Origin: Phenylobacterium sp. Root700
Lineage (GTDB): Bacteria; Pseudomonadota; Alphaproteobacteria; Caulobacterales; Caulobacteraceae
DNA length: 64,000 nucleotides
NCBI RefSeq assembly: GCF_001429025.1
Contig: NZ_LMHT01000015.1
Coordinates: 114,542 to 178,541, forward strand
Direction of reading: 5' to 3'
A program made the translations under genes and the position numbers. Positions 50,285-61,650 of this stretch are shown here, piece by piece. Numbering within the stretch: the stretch's first letter is position 1; each line of letters opens with the position of its first letter. Under the pieces are notes generated by a model that did not search any database, was not told the DNA's origin, and saw only the letters and a list, made by a program, of their open reading frames with translations.

Positions 50285-51076
50285 ATGGGCTGGCGCGCCG
50301 GCCTCGCCAGCGCAGTCCTCGCCCTAGCCTTGAGCTGGGCCGGCTCGGCGTTCGCGGCGACGCCGGCGCCCGAACCTAGCCCCTTCGACGACTGGGCGGC
50401 CCTGGTCGTCGCCGGCGATTTCCACGGCGCCGGCGGCGGCCCGACCGAGGCCTTCGACAACGCGCGCCGCGACGTCTCCAAGGAACTTCAGCGGATTGGG
50501 TTCTCGGCGCACAACATGCGTCAGTTCTCGGTGCGCCCGGAACGCTACAAGGACGGGCCGCTCAAGTCCGACCCGCGCGCCATCTACGAAACCCTGAGCG
50601 ACCTGTCGGGCAAGGCCAAGTCCGGCTGCCTGCTCTACTTCACCTCGCACGGGGCGCCGGAAGGCGTGCTGATCGACGACAAGATCCTGTCGCCCGCCAT
50701 TCTGAACCGGATCCTCGGCGCCACCTGCGGCGCGCGGCCCACCGTGGTGATCATGTCGGCCTGCTTCTCGGGCGTGTTCGTCCGGCCGCTGGCCCAGCCG
50801 AACCGGATGATCCTGACCGCCGCGCGACGCGACCGCACCTCGTTCGGCTGCGGTGAGGACAGCGTCTATCCGTTCTTCGACGACTGCGTGCTGAAGTCGA
50901 GCCCGACCGCTCACGACTTCATCGCTTTGGCCAGCGCGGTGAAGTCCTGCGTCGCCCGGCGCGAGGTCGCAGAGGGGGCGAAACCGCCCTCCGAACCGCA
51001 GATCTGGATCGGCGGAGACCTGCGGCCTGTGCTGCCGCTCCACCCCTTCCCGACGGGCCCGCCAAAGGGCGATTGA
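50285..51076 (+). CDS. Secreted C13 (legumain/caspase-like) peptidase
   Basis: A 263-residue exported cysteine peptidase-like protein. Signal peptide at residues 1-25 (LASAVLALALSWAGSAFAA). Caspase-hemoglobinase fold signatures are LLYFTSHGAPEG (His122) and VVIMSACFSGVF (Cys160), matching the His/Cys dyad of Peptidase_C13. An Asn/Asp-specific endopeptidase is possible, but bacterial members are little studied. Neighbours give no pathway clue. Confidence 0.78.
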   Translation: MGWRAGLASAVLALALSWAGSAFAATPAPEPSPFDDWAALVVAGDFHGAGGGPTEAFDNARRDVSKELQRIGFSAHNMRQFSVRPERYKDGPLKSDPRAIYETLSDLSGKAKSGCLLYFTSHGAPEGVLIDDKILSPAILNRILGATCGARPTVVIMSACFSGVFVRPLAQPNRMILTAARRDRTSFGCGEDSVYPFFDDCVLKSSPTAHDFIALASAVKSCVARREVAEGAKPPSEPQIWIGGDLRPVLPLHPFPTGPPKGD

Positions 51077-51186
51077 GCGACGTTCACAGCGCGCTCAGGG
51101 GCCCGCGTCAAACCGCTCTAGCGCCCTGCGCGCGCGGCGCCCTACAAGAGGAATCACTGGACAATGGGGCCAGCGGGTAATCGTCC

Positions 51187-53364
51187 ATGCGTTTGATCTT
51201 CAAGGCTCTCTTCACCGCCGTCCTGGCCGTTTCGGCTCCGCCGGCGCTCGCTCAGGACGCCGCGCCGCCGCCGGCTCCAGCCGCCCAACCGCCCGCGTCT
51301 GCGCCGCCCGTCGTCAACCCGCGCGGACCAGTTCCCTACACCAGCCTGCAGCGTCCGGCCGCCCCCCGGCCGCGGGCCTCCGCTCCCGCCACGACGCCCC
51401 GCCCAACGGCGCCTGCCGCGACGATGGCCGCGGCTCCGCTCGCCGCCCTGCCGGCGACGCCGACCGGCGCGCGCCTGGCGCCCGGCGAGGCCCTGCCGCC
51501 GGCCGAACTTGAAGCCTTCGTCGACGGCGTGGTGCGCGACGCCATGATGCGCGAGCACATCGCCGGGGTGACCGTCTCGGTCGTCCAGAACGGCCAGATC
51601 GTGCTGAAGAAGGGCTACGGCTTCGCCAGCCTGTCGCCGTCCCGCAAGGTCGATCCCGACAAGACGCTGTTCCGCATCGGCTCGATCTCCAAGACCTTCA
51701 CCTGGATCGCCCTGATGAAGGAGATCGAGGCCGGCCGCATCCGTCAGGACGCGCCGATCAACCTCTACCTGCCCGAACAGATCCAGGTCCGCGACCAGGG
51801 CTTCCGCACGCCGGTGCGGGTGATCAACCTGATGGACCACTCGCCGGGCTTCGAAGACCGGGTGCTGGGCCACCTGTTCGAGAAGAAGTTCGACCGCGAA
51901 CGCCCGATGGCCGACTACCTGCGCCAAGAGCGGCCGCGCCGCGTGCGGGCGCCGGGCGAGGCCTCGGCCTATTCCAACTACGGTGCGGCCCTGGCCGGCG
52001 AAGCCGTCGCCTATGTCTCGGGCAAGCCGTTCGAGCGGCTGATCGAGGAGGGCATCTTCCTGCCGACCGGCATGAACAGCACCAGCTTCCGCGAGCCCCA
52101 TCCGGTCAAGGCGGGCCTTCCCGGACCGATCCCGGCGCGACTGGCCGGCGAGATCTCGCAAGGCTACCGCTGGACCCCGACCGGCTTCCAGGCTCGACCG
52201 TTTGAATATATCGGCCACATCGCCCCGGCCGGTTCGGCCTCGTCCACCGCGGCCGACATGGCGCGCTACATGCAGTTGCTGCTGAACGGCGGCACGCTCG
52301 ACGGCGCCGTCGTCTACGGTCCCCGCGCGGCCCAGGCCTTCAACACCCCGATCCGCAAGACGCCCGCCGGGATCAACGGATGGCGCCACGGCTTCATCGA
52401 GTACAACCTGCCAGGCGGCCATAAGGGCTTTGGCCATGCCGGCGGGACGCTCTCGTTCCTCTCCAACATGGTGGTGACGCCCGATCTGAACCTCGGCATC
52501 TTCATCAGCACCAACACCGAGACCGGCGGCGAACTGACCAACGACTTCGCCGCCCAGGTCGTGCAGCAGTTCTATGTCGCGCCGCAGCCGTTCCCGCGCG
52601 CGGGCTCCCCGGCCCTGCTGGATCGGGCCGGCGATTTCACCGGCTACTACATCGGCACGCGCCGCGCCTATCGCGGGCTGGAGGGCCTGGTCGGCCTGCT
52701 GATCGGCGGCGTCGACGTGGCGGTGACGCCCGAAGGCCGGCTGGCGGTCAGCGCTGGCGACACGGTGCGCACCTTCGTGCCCGACGGCGAGCTGTCGGGC
52801 GGCCGGTTCATCTCGACGACCGGCGCCGACCGCATCGCCTTCTCGATGGCCGATGGCCGCGCCCAGAGCTTCCAGCGGGCGATTGGCGAACAGACCTTCG
52901 AACGCGGGGCTTTCTGGAAACGGCCCTCGACCCTGGCCATCCTGGCCTTGCTCAGCGGCGTCGCGGCGATCGCGACGGTCGCCGGCCTATTCCTGCGCAA
53001 CCGGCGTGAGTTCCGCGAAACCCCGGTGCAGCGTCAGGCGAGCCTGATCCAGACTAGCCAGGCCGTGCTCTGGCTGGCCGCCCTGGCCCTCTTCGGGCTC
53101 TGGGCCTCACGCACCGCCGACCATGCGATGGTCATGTACGCTTGGCCGAGCGCCGCGCTGATCATCGGTTCGGCCTGCGTCCTGGTGGCCGCCGGGCTCA
53201 CCCTGATCAGCCTGATCATGCTGCCGGCGATTTGGCGCGGCGGGCGCCGGGTTGATTCGTGGACGTCCCTGCGCAAGGCGGCGTTTACTTTTACGGTTCT
53301 CGTCTATGCGGCGTTTTCGGTGGTCCTGGGCTTCTGGGGCGCGCTAACCCCTTGGAGCGGTTGA
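51187..53364 (+). CDS. Beta-lactamase-fold serine hydrolase with C-terminal membrane domain
   Basis: A 725-residue protein. A signal peptide (LIFKALFTAVLAVSAPPALA) is followed by a Pro/Ala-rich linker (residues 20-110). The class C beta-lactamase/esterase domain has the nucleophile motif SISKTF, Tyr in YSNYG, and a third motif HAGGTLSF. The last 150 residues form about four transmembrane segments (LAILALLSGVAAIATVAGLF, AVLWLAALALFGLWAS and two more). It probably acts in the periplasm on peptides, cell-wall fragments or esters. The substrate is unknown. Confidence 0.82.
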   Translation: MRLIFKALFTAVLAVSAPPALAQDAAPPPAPAAQPPASAPPVVNPRGPVPYTSLQRPAAPRPRASAPATTPRPTAPAATMAAAPLAALPATPTGARLAPGEALPPAELEAFVDGVVRDAMMREHIAGVTVSVVQNGQIVLKKGYGFASLSPSRKVDPDKTLFRIGSISKTFTWIALMKEIEAGRIRQDAPINLYLPEQIQVRDQGFRTPVRVINLMDHSPGFEDRVLGHLFEKKFDRERPMADYLRQERPRRVRAPGEASAYSNYGAALAGEAVAYVSGKPFERLIEEGIFLPTGMNSTSFREPHPVKAGLPGPIPARLAGEISQGYRWTPTGFQARPFEYIGHIAPAGSASSTAADMARYMQLLLNGGTLDGAVVYGPRAAQAFNTPIRKTPAGINGWRHGFIEYNLPGGHKGFGHAGGTLSFLSNMVVTPDLNLGIFISTNTETGGELTNDFAAQVVQQFYVAPQPFPRAGSPALLDRAGDFTGYYIGTRRAYRGLEGLVGLLIGGVDVAVTPEGRLAVSAGDTVRTFVPDGELSGGRFISTTGADRIAFSMADGRAQSFQRAIGEQTFERGAFWKRPSTLAILALLSGVAAIATVAGLFLRNRREFRETPVQRQASLIQTSQAVLWLAALALFGLWASRTADHAMVMYAWPSAALIIGSACVLVAAGLTLISLIMLPAIWRGGRRVDSWTSLRKAAFTFTVLVYAAFSVVLGFWGALTPWSG

Positions 53365-53408
53365 TTTTCGCTCACGGACGCGCGGCGTTTCTTTTGCAAA
53401 TTGAGGCG

Positions 53409-53427
53409 TTAAGACGGCAACTCTTAA
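53409..53427. promoter_or_regulatory. Possible CtrA-type half sites upstream of fliF
   Basis: TTAA at 53409-53412 and TTAA at 53424-53427 flank 11 nt, about 90 nt before the fliF start. The fliF operon of Caulobacter is CtrA-controlled through TTAA-N7-TTAAC. Here the spacing is longer (N11), so this is weak. TTTACC and GGTAAA nearby (53435-53454) form a separate short inverted repeat. Confidence 0.25.
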
Positions 53428-53515
53428 ACGCGTCGTTTACCAAGCACTGGGTAAATACTGCCTAGCGGCGGGCGAGTGAGCGTGCGTCCCGCGTATCCTG
53501 GGAAGGACGTCCGCG

Positions 53516-55165
53516 TTGAATAGCTTCGTCGCCGCCCTGCAGAAGTTCGGTATCGGACGGCTGGCGGCTTTCCTCGGAATTGGAGCCGGCGTGGCCGCGG
53601 CGCTGTTCGCGCTGACCATGAACCTGGGCGAGCCGAAGGCGCTGCTCTATTCGAACCTCGACATGAAAGAGGCCGGCTCGATCACCGGCGCCCTCGATCA
53701 GGCCGGGGTGAAATACGAGGTCAAGGGCGACGGATCGACGATCATGGTCGGGCGCGACAAGGTCGCCTCGACCCGGCTGCTGTTGTCCAGCAAGGGCCTG
53801 CCGACCTCCGGCTCGGTCGGCTACGAAATCTTCGACGACGCCAACGCGCTCGGCCAGACCGACTTCGTGCAGCAGCTCAACCGCCAGCGCGCCCTGGAAG
53901 GCGAACTGGCCCGCACCATTCGCGGCCTCGACGGCCTGACCTCGGCCCGGGTGCACCTGGTGCTGCCCAAGCGCCAGCTGTTCGAGGAAGAGTCCGAGCA
54001 GCCGTCCGCCGCCGTCACCATCGTGGTCGGCGGGCGCGCGCCCTCCCCCGACCAGGTCCAGGCGATCCAGAACCTGGTCTCCAGCGCCGTGCCGAACCTG
54101 AAGCCCGGCCGCGTGACCGTGGTCGATCAGCACGCCAAGACCCTGTCGACCGGCGAGGACGGCTTTGGCGGTCAGGCCGCCGACGGCCGTCGCAGCGAGG
54201 TCGAGCAACGCATCGCCAAGACCGTCAAGGGCCTGGTCGAGGGCGTGGTCGGCGCCGGCAAGGCCCGCGTGAACGTCACCGCCGACCTGAACCTCGCCCG
54301 CGTCACCGTCCAGCAGGAGACCTTCGACCCCGATGGTCAGGTCGTGCGTTCGGAGACCACTAATGAGGAAACCGCCCGCGAGAACCAGCCCGACGCCAAC
54401 GGCGCGGTCTCGGCCAGCGCCAACATCCCGAGCGGGGTCGGCGCCAATGGCGAGGCCCTGAACCAGTCGGCCAGCGGCCGCACCGAGTCGACCACCAACT
54501 ATGAGATCTCCAAGACCACCCGCACCGAGATCCAGGAGCCGGGCGACATGAAGCGCCTCTCGGTCGCCGTCGCCATCGACGGGATCACCGCCCCCGGCGC
54601 CAATGGCGAACCGGGCGCCTACACCCCGCGCTCGGCCCAGGAGATGCAGCGCATCGAGCAACTGGTCCGCACCGCCGTCGGCTTCAACGCCGATCGCGGC
54701 GACCAGGTGACCGTGGTCAATGTCCGCTTCCCGGCCACCGATACGGCCGGTGGCGTTGAAACCGCCAACCCGCTGATGGGCTTCGACAAGAACGACATCA
54801 TGCGGGCGATCGAGCTGGGCATCATCGCCATCGTCGCGATCCTGATGATCCTGTTCATCGTCCGGCCGCTGCTAAAGGCGCCCACCGGCCGCGGCCTGCC
54901 AGCGCTGACCTCGGCAGGCGGCGTGGGCGTGACCCGGCTGGTCACCACCGCCGACGGCCAGCAGATGCAGATGACCGTCGACCCGGCGACCGGCCAGCCG
55001 CTGGCCCTGCCCAACCCGTCCAACGAACTGGACCAACGGATCGACATCGCCCGCATCGAAGGCCAGGTGAAAGCCTCGTCGGTGAAGCGCGTCGCCGAAT
55101 TCGTTGAAAGCCACCCCGAGGAGTCGGTCTCGCTCCTGCGCACCTGGCTGCATGAGACGACATGA
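53516..55165 (+). CDS. fliF: Flagellar MS-ring protein FliF
   Basis: A 549-residue protein that forms the MS ring, the base of the flagellar motor. It has two membrane helices ([20 protein letters not shown] at about 18-37 and [22 protein letters not shown] near 440-465), and the periplasmic RBM domains between them ([45 protein letters not shown] and [18 protein letters not shown]). The C-terminus [12 protein letters not shown] binds FliG. The TTG start at 53516 is preceded by GGAAGGA. Its stop overlaps the fliG ATG, so the operon is translationally coupled. Confidence 0.95.
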   Translation: MNSFVAALQKFGIGRLAAFLGIGAGVAAALFALTMNLGEPKALLYSNLDMKEAGSITGALDQAGVKYEVKGDGSTIMVGRDKVASTRLLLSSKGLPTSGSVGYEIFDDANALGQTDFVQQLNRQRALEGELARTIRGLDGLTSARVHLVLPKRQLFEEESEQPSAAVTIVVGGRAPSPDQVQAIQNLVSSAVPNLKPGRVTVVDQHAKTLSTGEDGFGGQAADGRRSEVEQRIAKTVKGLVEGVVGAGKARVNVTADLNLARVTVQQETFDPDGQVVRSETTNEETARENQPDANGAVSASANIPSGVGANGEALNQSASGRTESTTNYEISKTTRTEIQEPGDMKRLSVAVAIDGITAPGANGEPGAYTPRSAQEMQRIEQLVRTAVGFNADRGDQVTVVNVRFPATDTAGGVETANPLMGFDKNDIMRAIELGIIAIVAILMILFIVRPLLKAPTGRGLPALTSAGGVGVTRLVTTADGQQMQMTVDPATGQPLALPNPSNELDQRIDIARIEGQVKASSVKRVAEFVESHPEESVSLLRTWLHETT

Positions 55166-56181
55166 TCATGAAAGCCATCAACGATCCCGCCAAGCTAAGC
55201 GGACCGGAGCGCGCCGCGGTCGTCCTGCTGGCCCTGGGCGAAGACCACGGCACCATCTGGGAACAGCTCGACGAAGAGGAGATCAAGGAGATCTCCCAGG
55301 CGATGGCGGGCCTCGGCACCGTCTCGTCCAGCGTGGTCGAGCAGCTGCTGGTCGACTTCATTTCCGGGATGTCCGGCGCCGGCGCGATCATGGGGTCGTT
55401 CGAACAGACCCAGCGCCTGCTCCAGGCCTTCCTGCCGGCCGACAAGGTCGACACCCTGATGGAGGAGATCCGCGGTCCCGCGGGTCGAACCATGTGGGAC
55501 AAGCTGGGCAACGTGAACGAGGCGGTGCTCGCCAACTACCTGAAGAACGAATACCCCCAGACCGTCGCCGTGGTGCTGTCCAAGGTGAAGTCCGAGCACG
55601 CCGCCCGCGTGTTGGCCGCACTGCCGGAAGACTTCGCCCTGGAATGCGTGACCCGGATGCTGCGCATGGAGCCGGTCCAGCGCGAGATCCTGGACAAGAT
55701 CGAACAGACCCTGCGGACCGAGTTCATGTCCAACCTGGCACGCACCTCCAAGCGCGACAGCCACGAGATGATGGCCGACATCTTCAACGCCTTCGACCGC
55801 CAGACCGAGGCGCGCTTCATCGCCGCCCTGGAAGAGCGCAACCGCGAGAGCGCCGAGCGCATCCGGGCCCTGATGTTCGTCTTCGAGGACCTTTCGAAGC
55901 TCGATCCTGGCGGGGTCCAGACCCTGCTGCGTGGCGTCGAGAAGGACCAGCTGGCCCTGGCGCTGAAGGGCTCCTCGGACAGCCTGCGCGAGATGTTCTT
56001 CTCCAACATGTCCGAGCGGGCCGCCAAGATCATGCGCGAGGACATGGAGGGCATGGGCCCCGTCCGCCTGCGCGACGTCGACCAGGCCCAGATGAACATG
56101 GTCCAGGTCGCCAAGGACCTGGCCGCCAAGGGCGAGATCATGCTGGCCGGCGCCGGCGGCGACGACGAGCTGATCTACTGA
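55162..56181 (+). CDS. fliG: Flagellar motor switch protein FliG
   Basis: A 339-residue rotor protein that links FliF to the stator and FliM. It has N-terminal [18 protein letters not shown], middle-domain [20 protein letters not shown] (EHPQ-like motif as EYPQ), and C-terminal [51 protein letters not shown] (in part), which carries the charged torque helix. The ATG at 55162 overlaps the fliF stop; a second ATG is two codons later. Its stop shares a base with the next start. Confidence 0.95.
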   Translation: MIMKAINDPAKLSGPERAAVVLLALGEDHGTIWEQLDEEEIKEISQAMAGLGTVSSSVVEQLLVDFISGMSGAGAIMGSFEQTQRLLQAFLPADKVDTLMEEIRGPAGRTMWDKLGNVNEAVLANYLKNEYPQTVAVVLSKVKSEHAARVLAALPEDFALECVTRMLRMEPVQREILDKIEQTLRTEFMSNLARTSKRDSHEMMADIFNAFDRQTEARFIAALEERNRESAERIRALMFVFEDLSKLDPGGVQTLLRGVEKDQLALALKGSSDSLREMFFSNMSERAAKIMREDMEGMGPVRLRDVDQAQMNMVQVAKDLAAKGEIMLAGAGGDDELIY

Positions 56182-56831
56182 TGACCAGCACGCCCCACCC
56201 GAAATTCGGCTTTGACACGGTGTTCGACAACGCCGGCGACGTCGCCTACGCGGCCACCCGGCCCAAGCGGCTCTACACGGTCGACGAGGTCGAGGTGCTG
56301 CGCGCCGAAGCCTTCGCCCAGGGAGAGCAGCAGGCCCTGGGCTCGATGAGCGCCCTTCAGGCCCAGGCGCTCTCGCAGATCGCCGCGTCGGTCGGCGCGG
56401 CGATGCCCAAGCTGGCGGGCGTCGCCCATGAGCATCGGGTCGGCTCGGCGGAACTGGCCATGGCCTGCGCCCGCGCCATCGCCGACGCCGCGCTCGCCCA
56501 GTTCCCGCAGGCCCCGATCCTGGCCGCGCTGGAAAACCTGGCCCGTGAGATCGAAGCCTCGCCGCGCCTGGTCGTACATGCGCCGCCCGAACTGGCGGAC
56601 GGCGTCCAGGCCGCCCTGGAACAGACCGCTCAATCCATCGGTTTCGCCGGCGCCATTCAGGTCCGCCCCTCGGCCACGATGGGCCCTGGCGCCTTCACGC
56701 TCGACTTTGGCGACGGCGCCGCCGCCTTCGATCCCGCCGCCGCCGCCGCGCGCGTGGCGGCCGCTCTCCACGCGGCGCTGGCCGCCGAAGGCCTGCACGC
56801 CGAACCCCTCATTCCCGGAAGCGAAAGCTGA
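56181..56831 (+). CDS. fliH: Flagellar export regulator FliH/FlbE
   Basis: A 216-residue protein in the position of Caulobacter flbE, which corresponds to FliH, the negative regulator of the FliI ATPase. It has TSTPHPKFGFDTVFDN at the start, an Ala-rich helical middle (ELAMACARAIADAALAQF) and the C-terminal FliH-like ATMGPGAFTLDFGDG with an Ala-rich tail. Similarity to FliH is low by eye, so the assignment rests mainly on position. The start ATG shares one base with the fliG stop (TGATG). Confidence 0.8.
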   Translation: MTSTPHPKFGFDTVFDNAGDVAYAATRPKRLYTVDEVEVLRAEAFAQGEQQALGSMSALQAQALSQIAASVGAAMPKLAGVAHEHRVGSAELAMACARAIADAALAQFPQAPILAALENLAREIEASPRLVVHAPPELADGVQAALEQTAQSIGFAGAIQVRPSATMGPGAFTLDFGDGAAAFDPAAAAARVAAALHAALAAEGLHAEPLIPGSES

Positions 56832-56836
56832 CCGCC

Positions 56837-57169
56837 ATGTCCAACGATCTCAAACTCGACGAGTTCGCCCCCTCCGACCTGCCCATGGATATGGGCATGG
56901 AGATGGAGGAGAAGACCGCCACCGACCTGGCGCCGGTCTTCGACGTCCCGGTCTCGATCTCCGCGGTCCTGGGGCGCGCCACCATGTCGGTGGCCCAGCT
57001 GCTCCAGCTCCAGTCCGGCAGCGTTCTGGACCTGGACCGCAAGGTCGGCGAGGCCATCGACATCTACGTCAATAACCGCCTGGTCGCCCGGGGCGAGGTC
57101 GTCATCGTGGACGAACGCCTGGGCGTGACCATGACGGAAATCATCAAGGACGGCGACTCCCAGGGCTAA
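56837..57169 (+). CDS. fliN: Flagellar motor switch protein FliN
   Basis: A 110-residue C-ring protein. The SpoA domain is clear: FDVPVSISAVLGRATMSVAQLLQLQSGSVLDLDR, then VGEAIDIYVNNRLVARGEVVIVDERLGVTMTEII (each in part). It forms the lower C ring with FliM and helps dock FliH. Starts 5 nt after fliH. No FliM gene is in the window. Confidence 0.94.
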   Translation: MSNDLKLDEFAPSDLPMDMGMEMEEKTATDLAPVFDVPVSISAVLGRATMSVAQLLQLQSGSVLDLDRKVGEAIDIYVNNRLVARGEVVIVDERLGVTMTEIIKDGDSQG

Positions 57170-57196
57170 GGCCCAGGCGTCTGAGGAGATAGTGCT

Positions 57197-58564
<1,368 letters not shown>

Positions 58565-58570
58565 TAGACC

Positions 58571-60664
58571 ATGGCTGATACAGGATCATACGCAGCCGCC
58601 CGTCCCAGCCCGCGCGAGATGCTCGGGTGGCTGATGAAGGGCGAGGTGGCGCTGGCGTTCGGCGTCATCGGGATCGTCCTGCTGCTGATCCTACCGATCC
58701 CGCCGTTCATGCTGGATCTGCTGCTGTCGATCTCGATCACCTCCTCGGTGCTGATCCTGATGACCTCGTTGCTGATCAAGCGGCCGCTGGAATTCACGGC
58801 CTTCCCGACCGTGCTGCTGGTCACCACCCTGTTCCGGCTGGGGCTGAACATCGCCTCGACCCGCCTGATCCTCGGCCATGGTCACGAGGGCGCCCACGGG
58901 GCCGGCAAGATCATCGAGGGCTTCGGCAACCTGATGATGGGCGGCAATTTCGTCATCGGGGTGATCGTCTTCGCGATCCTGGTGATCGTGAATTTCGTCG
59001 TCATCACCAAGGGTTCGGGCCGGATCGCCGAAGTCGCCGCGCGCTTCACCCTGGACTCGATGCCCGGCAAGCAGATGGCCATCGACGCCGACCTCTCGGC
59101 CGGGCTGATCGAGGAAGACGAAGCCAAGAAGCGCCGCAAGGAACTTGAGCAGGAATCGACCTTCTTCGGGGCCATGGACGGCGCCAGCAAGTTCGTGCGC
59201 GGCGACGCGGTCGCCGGCCTGATCATCGTCGCCATCAACATCATCGGCGGCATCCTGATCGGCGTGGTGCAGCACAAGGTGCCGTTGGCCCAGGCCGCCT
59301 CGTCCTACACGATCATGACCATCGGCGACGGCCTGGTCAGCCAGATCCCCGCCCTGATCATCTCGATCGCCGCCGGCTTCCTGGTGTCGAAGGCCGGCGT
59401 CGACGGCTCGGCCGACAAGGCCCTGGTCGCCCAGCTGGCGATGAACCCCATCGCCCTGGGCATGGTCTCGGCCTCGGCCGGCCTGCTGGCGCTGATCCCG
59501 GGCATGCCGATCATTCCGTTCGCGGCCCTGGCGGCCGGGGCGGGCTTCCTCGCCTGGAAGCGTTCGCAGGACGCCGCCAGGCCGCCGCCGGTCGACATCG
59601 TGCCCGCCAGCGCGCCGACCCAGGATCAGGAAGAACCGATCAGCCAGTCCCTGGCCATCGACGAGATCAAGATCGAGCTGGGCTACGGCCTGCTGCCGCT
59701 GATCAACGACCTGGAAGGCCGCCGCCTGACCGACCAGATCAAGGCGCTACGCCGGACCCTGGCCGCCGATTTCGGCTTCATCATGCCGGCGGTGCGGATC
59801 CTCGACAACATGCGCCTGCCCTCGCAGGGCTACATGATCCGCATCAAGGAGATGGAAGGCGGCGGCGGTGAAGTGCGGCTCGGGGCGTTGATGGCCATGG
59901 ACCCTTCGGGCGGCCAGGTGGAGCTGCCGGGCGAGCACATGCGCGAACCGGCCTTCGGATTGCCCGCCACCTGGGTCGATGAGTCCCTGCGCGAGGAAGC
60001 CACCTTCCGCGGCTACACCATCGTCGATCCGGCCACGGTGCTGACCACCCACCTGACCGAGATCCTCAAGGAGAACATGCCCGACCTGCTCTCCTACGCC
60101 GAGGTGCAGAAGCTGCTGAAAGAACTGCCGGCCGAGCAGAAGAAGCTGGTCGACGACCTGATCCCCAGCGTCGTCTCCGCCACGACCATCCAGCGGGTGC
60201 TGCAGGCCCTGCTGCGCGAGCGGGTCTCGATCCGCGACCTTCCGGCGATCCTGGAAGGCATCGGCGAGGCCGCGCCGCACACCCAGTCGATCACCCTGCT
60301 GGTCGAGCAGGTTCGCGGCCGTCTCGCCCGCCAGCTCTCCTTCGCCTATCGCGGCGACGACGGCGCCCTGCCGATCATCACCATGTCGGCGGAATGGGAG
60401 AACGCCTTCGCCGACGCCCTGATCGGGTCGGGCGACGAGAAGCAGCTGGCGCTGGCCCCGTCACGACTGCAGGACTTCATCCGGGCGGTGCGCGACAGCT
60501 TCGAGCGCGCGGCCCTCGCCGGCGAGAGCGCCGTGCTGCTGACCAGCCCGCAGATTCGGCCCTATGTCCGCTCGATCATCGAGCGGTTCCGCGGCCAGAC
60601 CCCGGTCCTGAGCCAGAACGAGATCCATCCGAAGGCGCGGCTGAAGACCGTGGGCTCGATCTAG
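58571..60664 (+). CDS. flhA: Flagellar export gate protein FlhA
   Basis: A 697-residue core of the type III flagellar export gate. Eight N-terminal helices, beginning FGVIGIVLLLILPIPPFMLDLLLS, and the conserved FHIPEP-like region TLDSMPGKQMAIDADLSAGLI. The soluble C-terminal domain (residues 360-697) includes LRRTLAADFGFIMPAVRILDN and the SD-region LPAILEGIGEAAPHTQ. It starts 6 nt after flbD and is co-transcribed. A family B repeat follows its stop. Confidence 0.95.
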   Translation: MADTGSYAAARPSPREMLGWLMKGEVALAFGVIGIVLLLILPIPPFMLDLLLSISITSSVLILMTSLLIKRPLEFTAFPTVLLVTTLFRLGLNIASTRLILGHGHEGAHGAGKIIEGFGNLMMGGNFVIGVIVFAILVIVNFVVITKGSGRIAEVAARFTLDSMPGKQMAIDADLSAGLIEEDEAKKRRKELEQESTFFGAMDGASKFVRGDAVAGLIIVAINIIGGILIGVVQHKVPLAQAASSYTIMTIGDGLVSQIPALIISIAAGFLVSKAGVDGSADKALVAQLAMNPIALGMVSASAGLLALIPGMPIIPFAALAAGAGFLAWKRSQDAARPPPVDIVPASAPTQDQEEPISQSLAIDEIKIELGYGLLPLINDLEGRRLTDQIKALRRTLAADFGFIMPAVRILDNMRLPSQGYMIRIKEMEGGGGEVRLGALMAMDPSGGQVELPGEHMREPAFGLPATWVDESLREEATFRGYTIVDPATVLTTHLTEILKENMPDLLSYAEVQKLLKELPAEQKKLVDDLIPSVVSATTIQRVLQALLRERVSIRDLPAILEGIGEAAPHTQSITLLVEQVRGRLARQLSFAYRGDDGALPIITMSAEWENAFADALIGSGDEKQLALAPSRLQDFIRAVRDSFERAALAGESAVLLTSPQIRPYVRSIIERFRGQTPVLSQNEIHPKARLKTVGSI

Positions 60665-60674
60665 GCGCCATCAT

Positions 60675-60784
60675 CGTCATCCTCCGGGCTCGCGGAGCGA
60701 GATCCGGGGGACCGCGGGCTACGCCATATTCTGGAAGTCGGCTTGGGTCCCCCGGATCAGCCTTCGGCTGACCGGAGGATGACG
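60675..60784. repeat. Palindromic repeat, family B copy 2
   Basis: A 110 bp element with ends CGTCATCCTCCGG and CCGGAGGATGACG, an inner GATCCGGGGG/CCCCCGGATC pair and small arms CAGCCTTCGGCTGA. The right part matches the short copy at 11330-11371. It lies between the convergent ends of flhA and the acetyltransferase gene. Confidence 0.72.
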
Positions 60785-60808
60785 AATGTCGGGGGGCCGG
60801 CCGCGCCC

Positions 60809-61324
60809 CTATCCCATCGGCTTGGCGAAGATCAGCTGCGGGCCAAATCCTTCTTCGTGGCGCGCGCCGGTGTCGACGAAGCCGATCCGTTGATAGGCGG
60901 CGATGGCCGGCTCGTTGCGGGCGTTCACCGCCAACATGAGCTGAGGCTGGATCGGCCGCTCGCGGGCGAACCAGTCCTCCAGCAGGGCGATGCAGCGCCG
61001 CCCCACCCCCTTGCCCTGGAAACCAGGCCGAACCCGGAAGCTGTGCAGGCTGACCGTGCCGGGCGGCGCCCAGGGCGGACGGCGCAGGCCCTCGCGCAGG
61101 ACAAAGAACCCCACGATCTCACCGGACGGCTCCACGACCGCGAAGCCCTGCTCCAATCCGACGGCGTCGTTCTCGTTCAATCGGCCGAACACCTCGTCAA
61201 GGCTGCCGGCGAAAGCCTCCTGTTCCGGAGGCAGGTGAATGATCTCCACCACCTCGCGGTCGGCGCCGGAGATCGGCTCCAGCTTCCAGTCGGCGATGTC
61301 CAGGGTCGTCGTTTCATCAGCCAT
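60809..61324 (-). CDS. GNAT family N-acetyltransferase
   Basis: A 171-residue GNAT enzyme. Acetyl-CoA motif A is FRVRPGFQGKGVGRRCIALL, then motif B LAVNARNEPAIAAYQRIGFVDTGARHEEG (in part). The N-terminus DIADWKLEPISGADREVVEI is typical of small-molecule or protein acetyltransferases. The substrate is unknown. It is the last plainly non-flagellar gene before the xylanase/fliJ group. Confidence 0.82.
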   Translation of the reverse strand: MADETTTLDIADWKLEPISGADREVVEIIHLPPEQEAFAGSLDEVFGRLNENDAVGLEQGFAVVEPSGEIVGFFVLREGLRRPPWAPPGTVSLHSFRVRPGFQGKGVGRRCIALLEDWFARERPIQPQLMLAVNARNEPAIAAYQRIGFVDTGARHEEGFGPQLIFAKPMG

Positions 61325-61650
61325 GCAAGGAGGCTAACACGCATTTCGTAACAAATGTCAGGCGCGACGACAGGATCATTTGATTGCATCGCCGACGTCT
61401 CGCCCGCTCATCAGGAACAAAGTCGCCGATCACTGTCGCGTGCGGGCTGATCTGAGCCCTCCAACGTCACGAAACCTCCATTCTGCTCAGAATTGCAGCC
61501 CTTTCCGGCTCCGCGACAGGACCCGCCCGCGCGCCGATCAGCGGGCCATCGGCCCAATCGGATCGTCAGGGCCGTTGCAGCCCGGCGTGGCGGCTGATAG
61601 CGGTTTGACCCTGGCGCGGTCACTGTCGGCCGCTAGGCGTTGGATTTCGA
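61325..61650. other. No gene detected (about 330 nt)
   Basis: Between the divergent starts of the GNAT gene and the DUF4282-like gene. Open frames here have atypical composition and no recognisable product. No terminator, tRNA or clear palindrome was seen. It should hold the two promoters. Confidence 0.4.
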
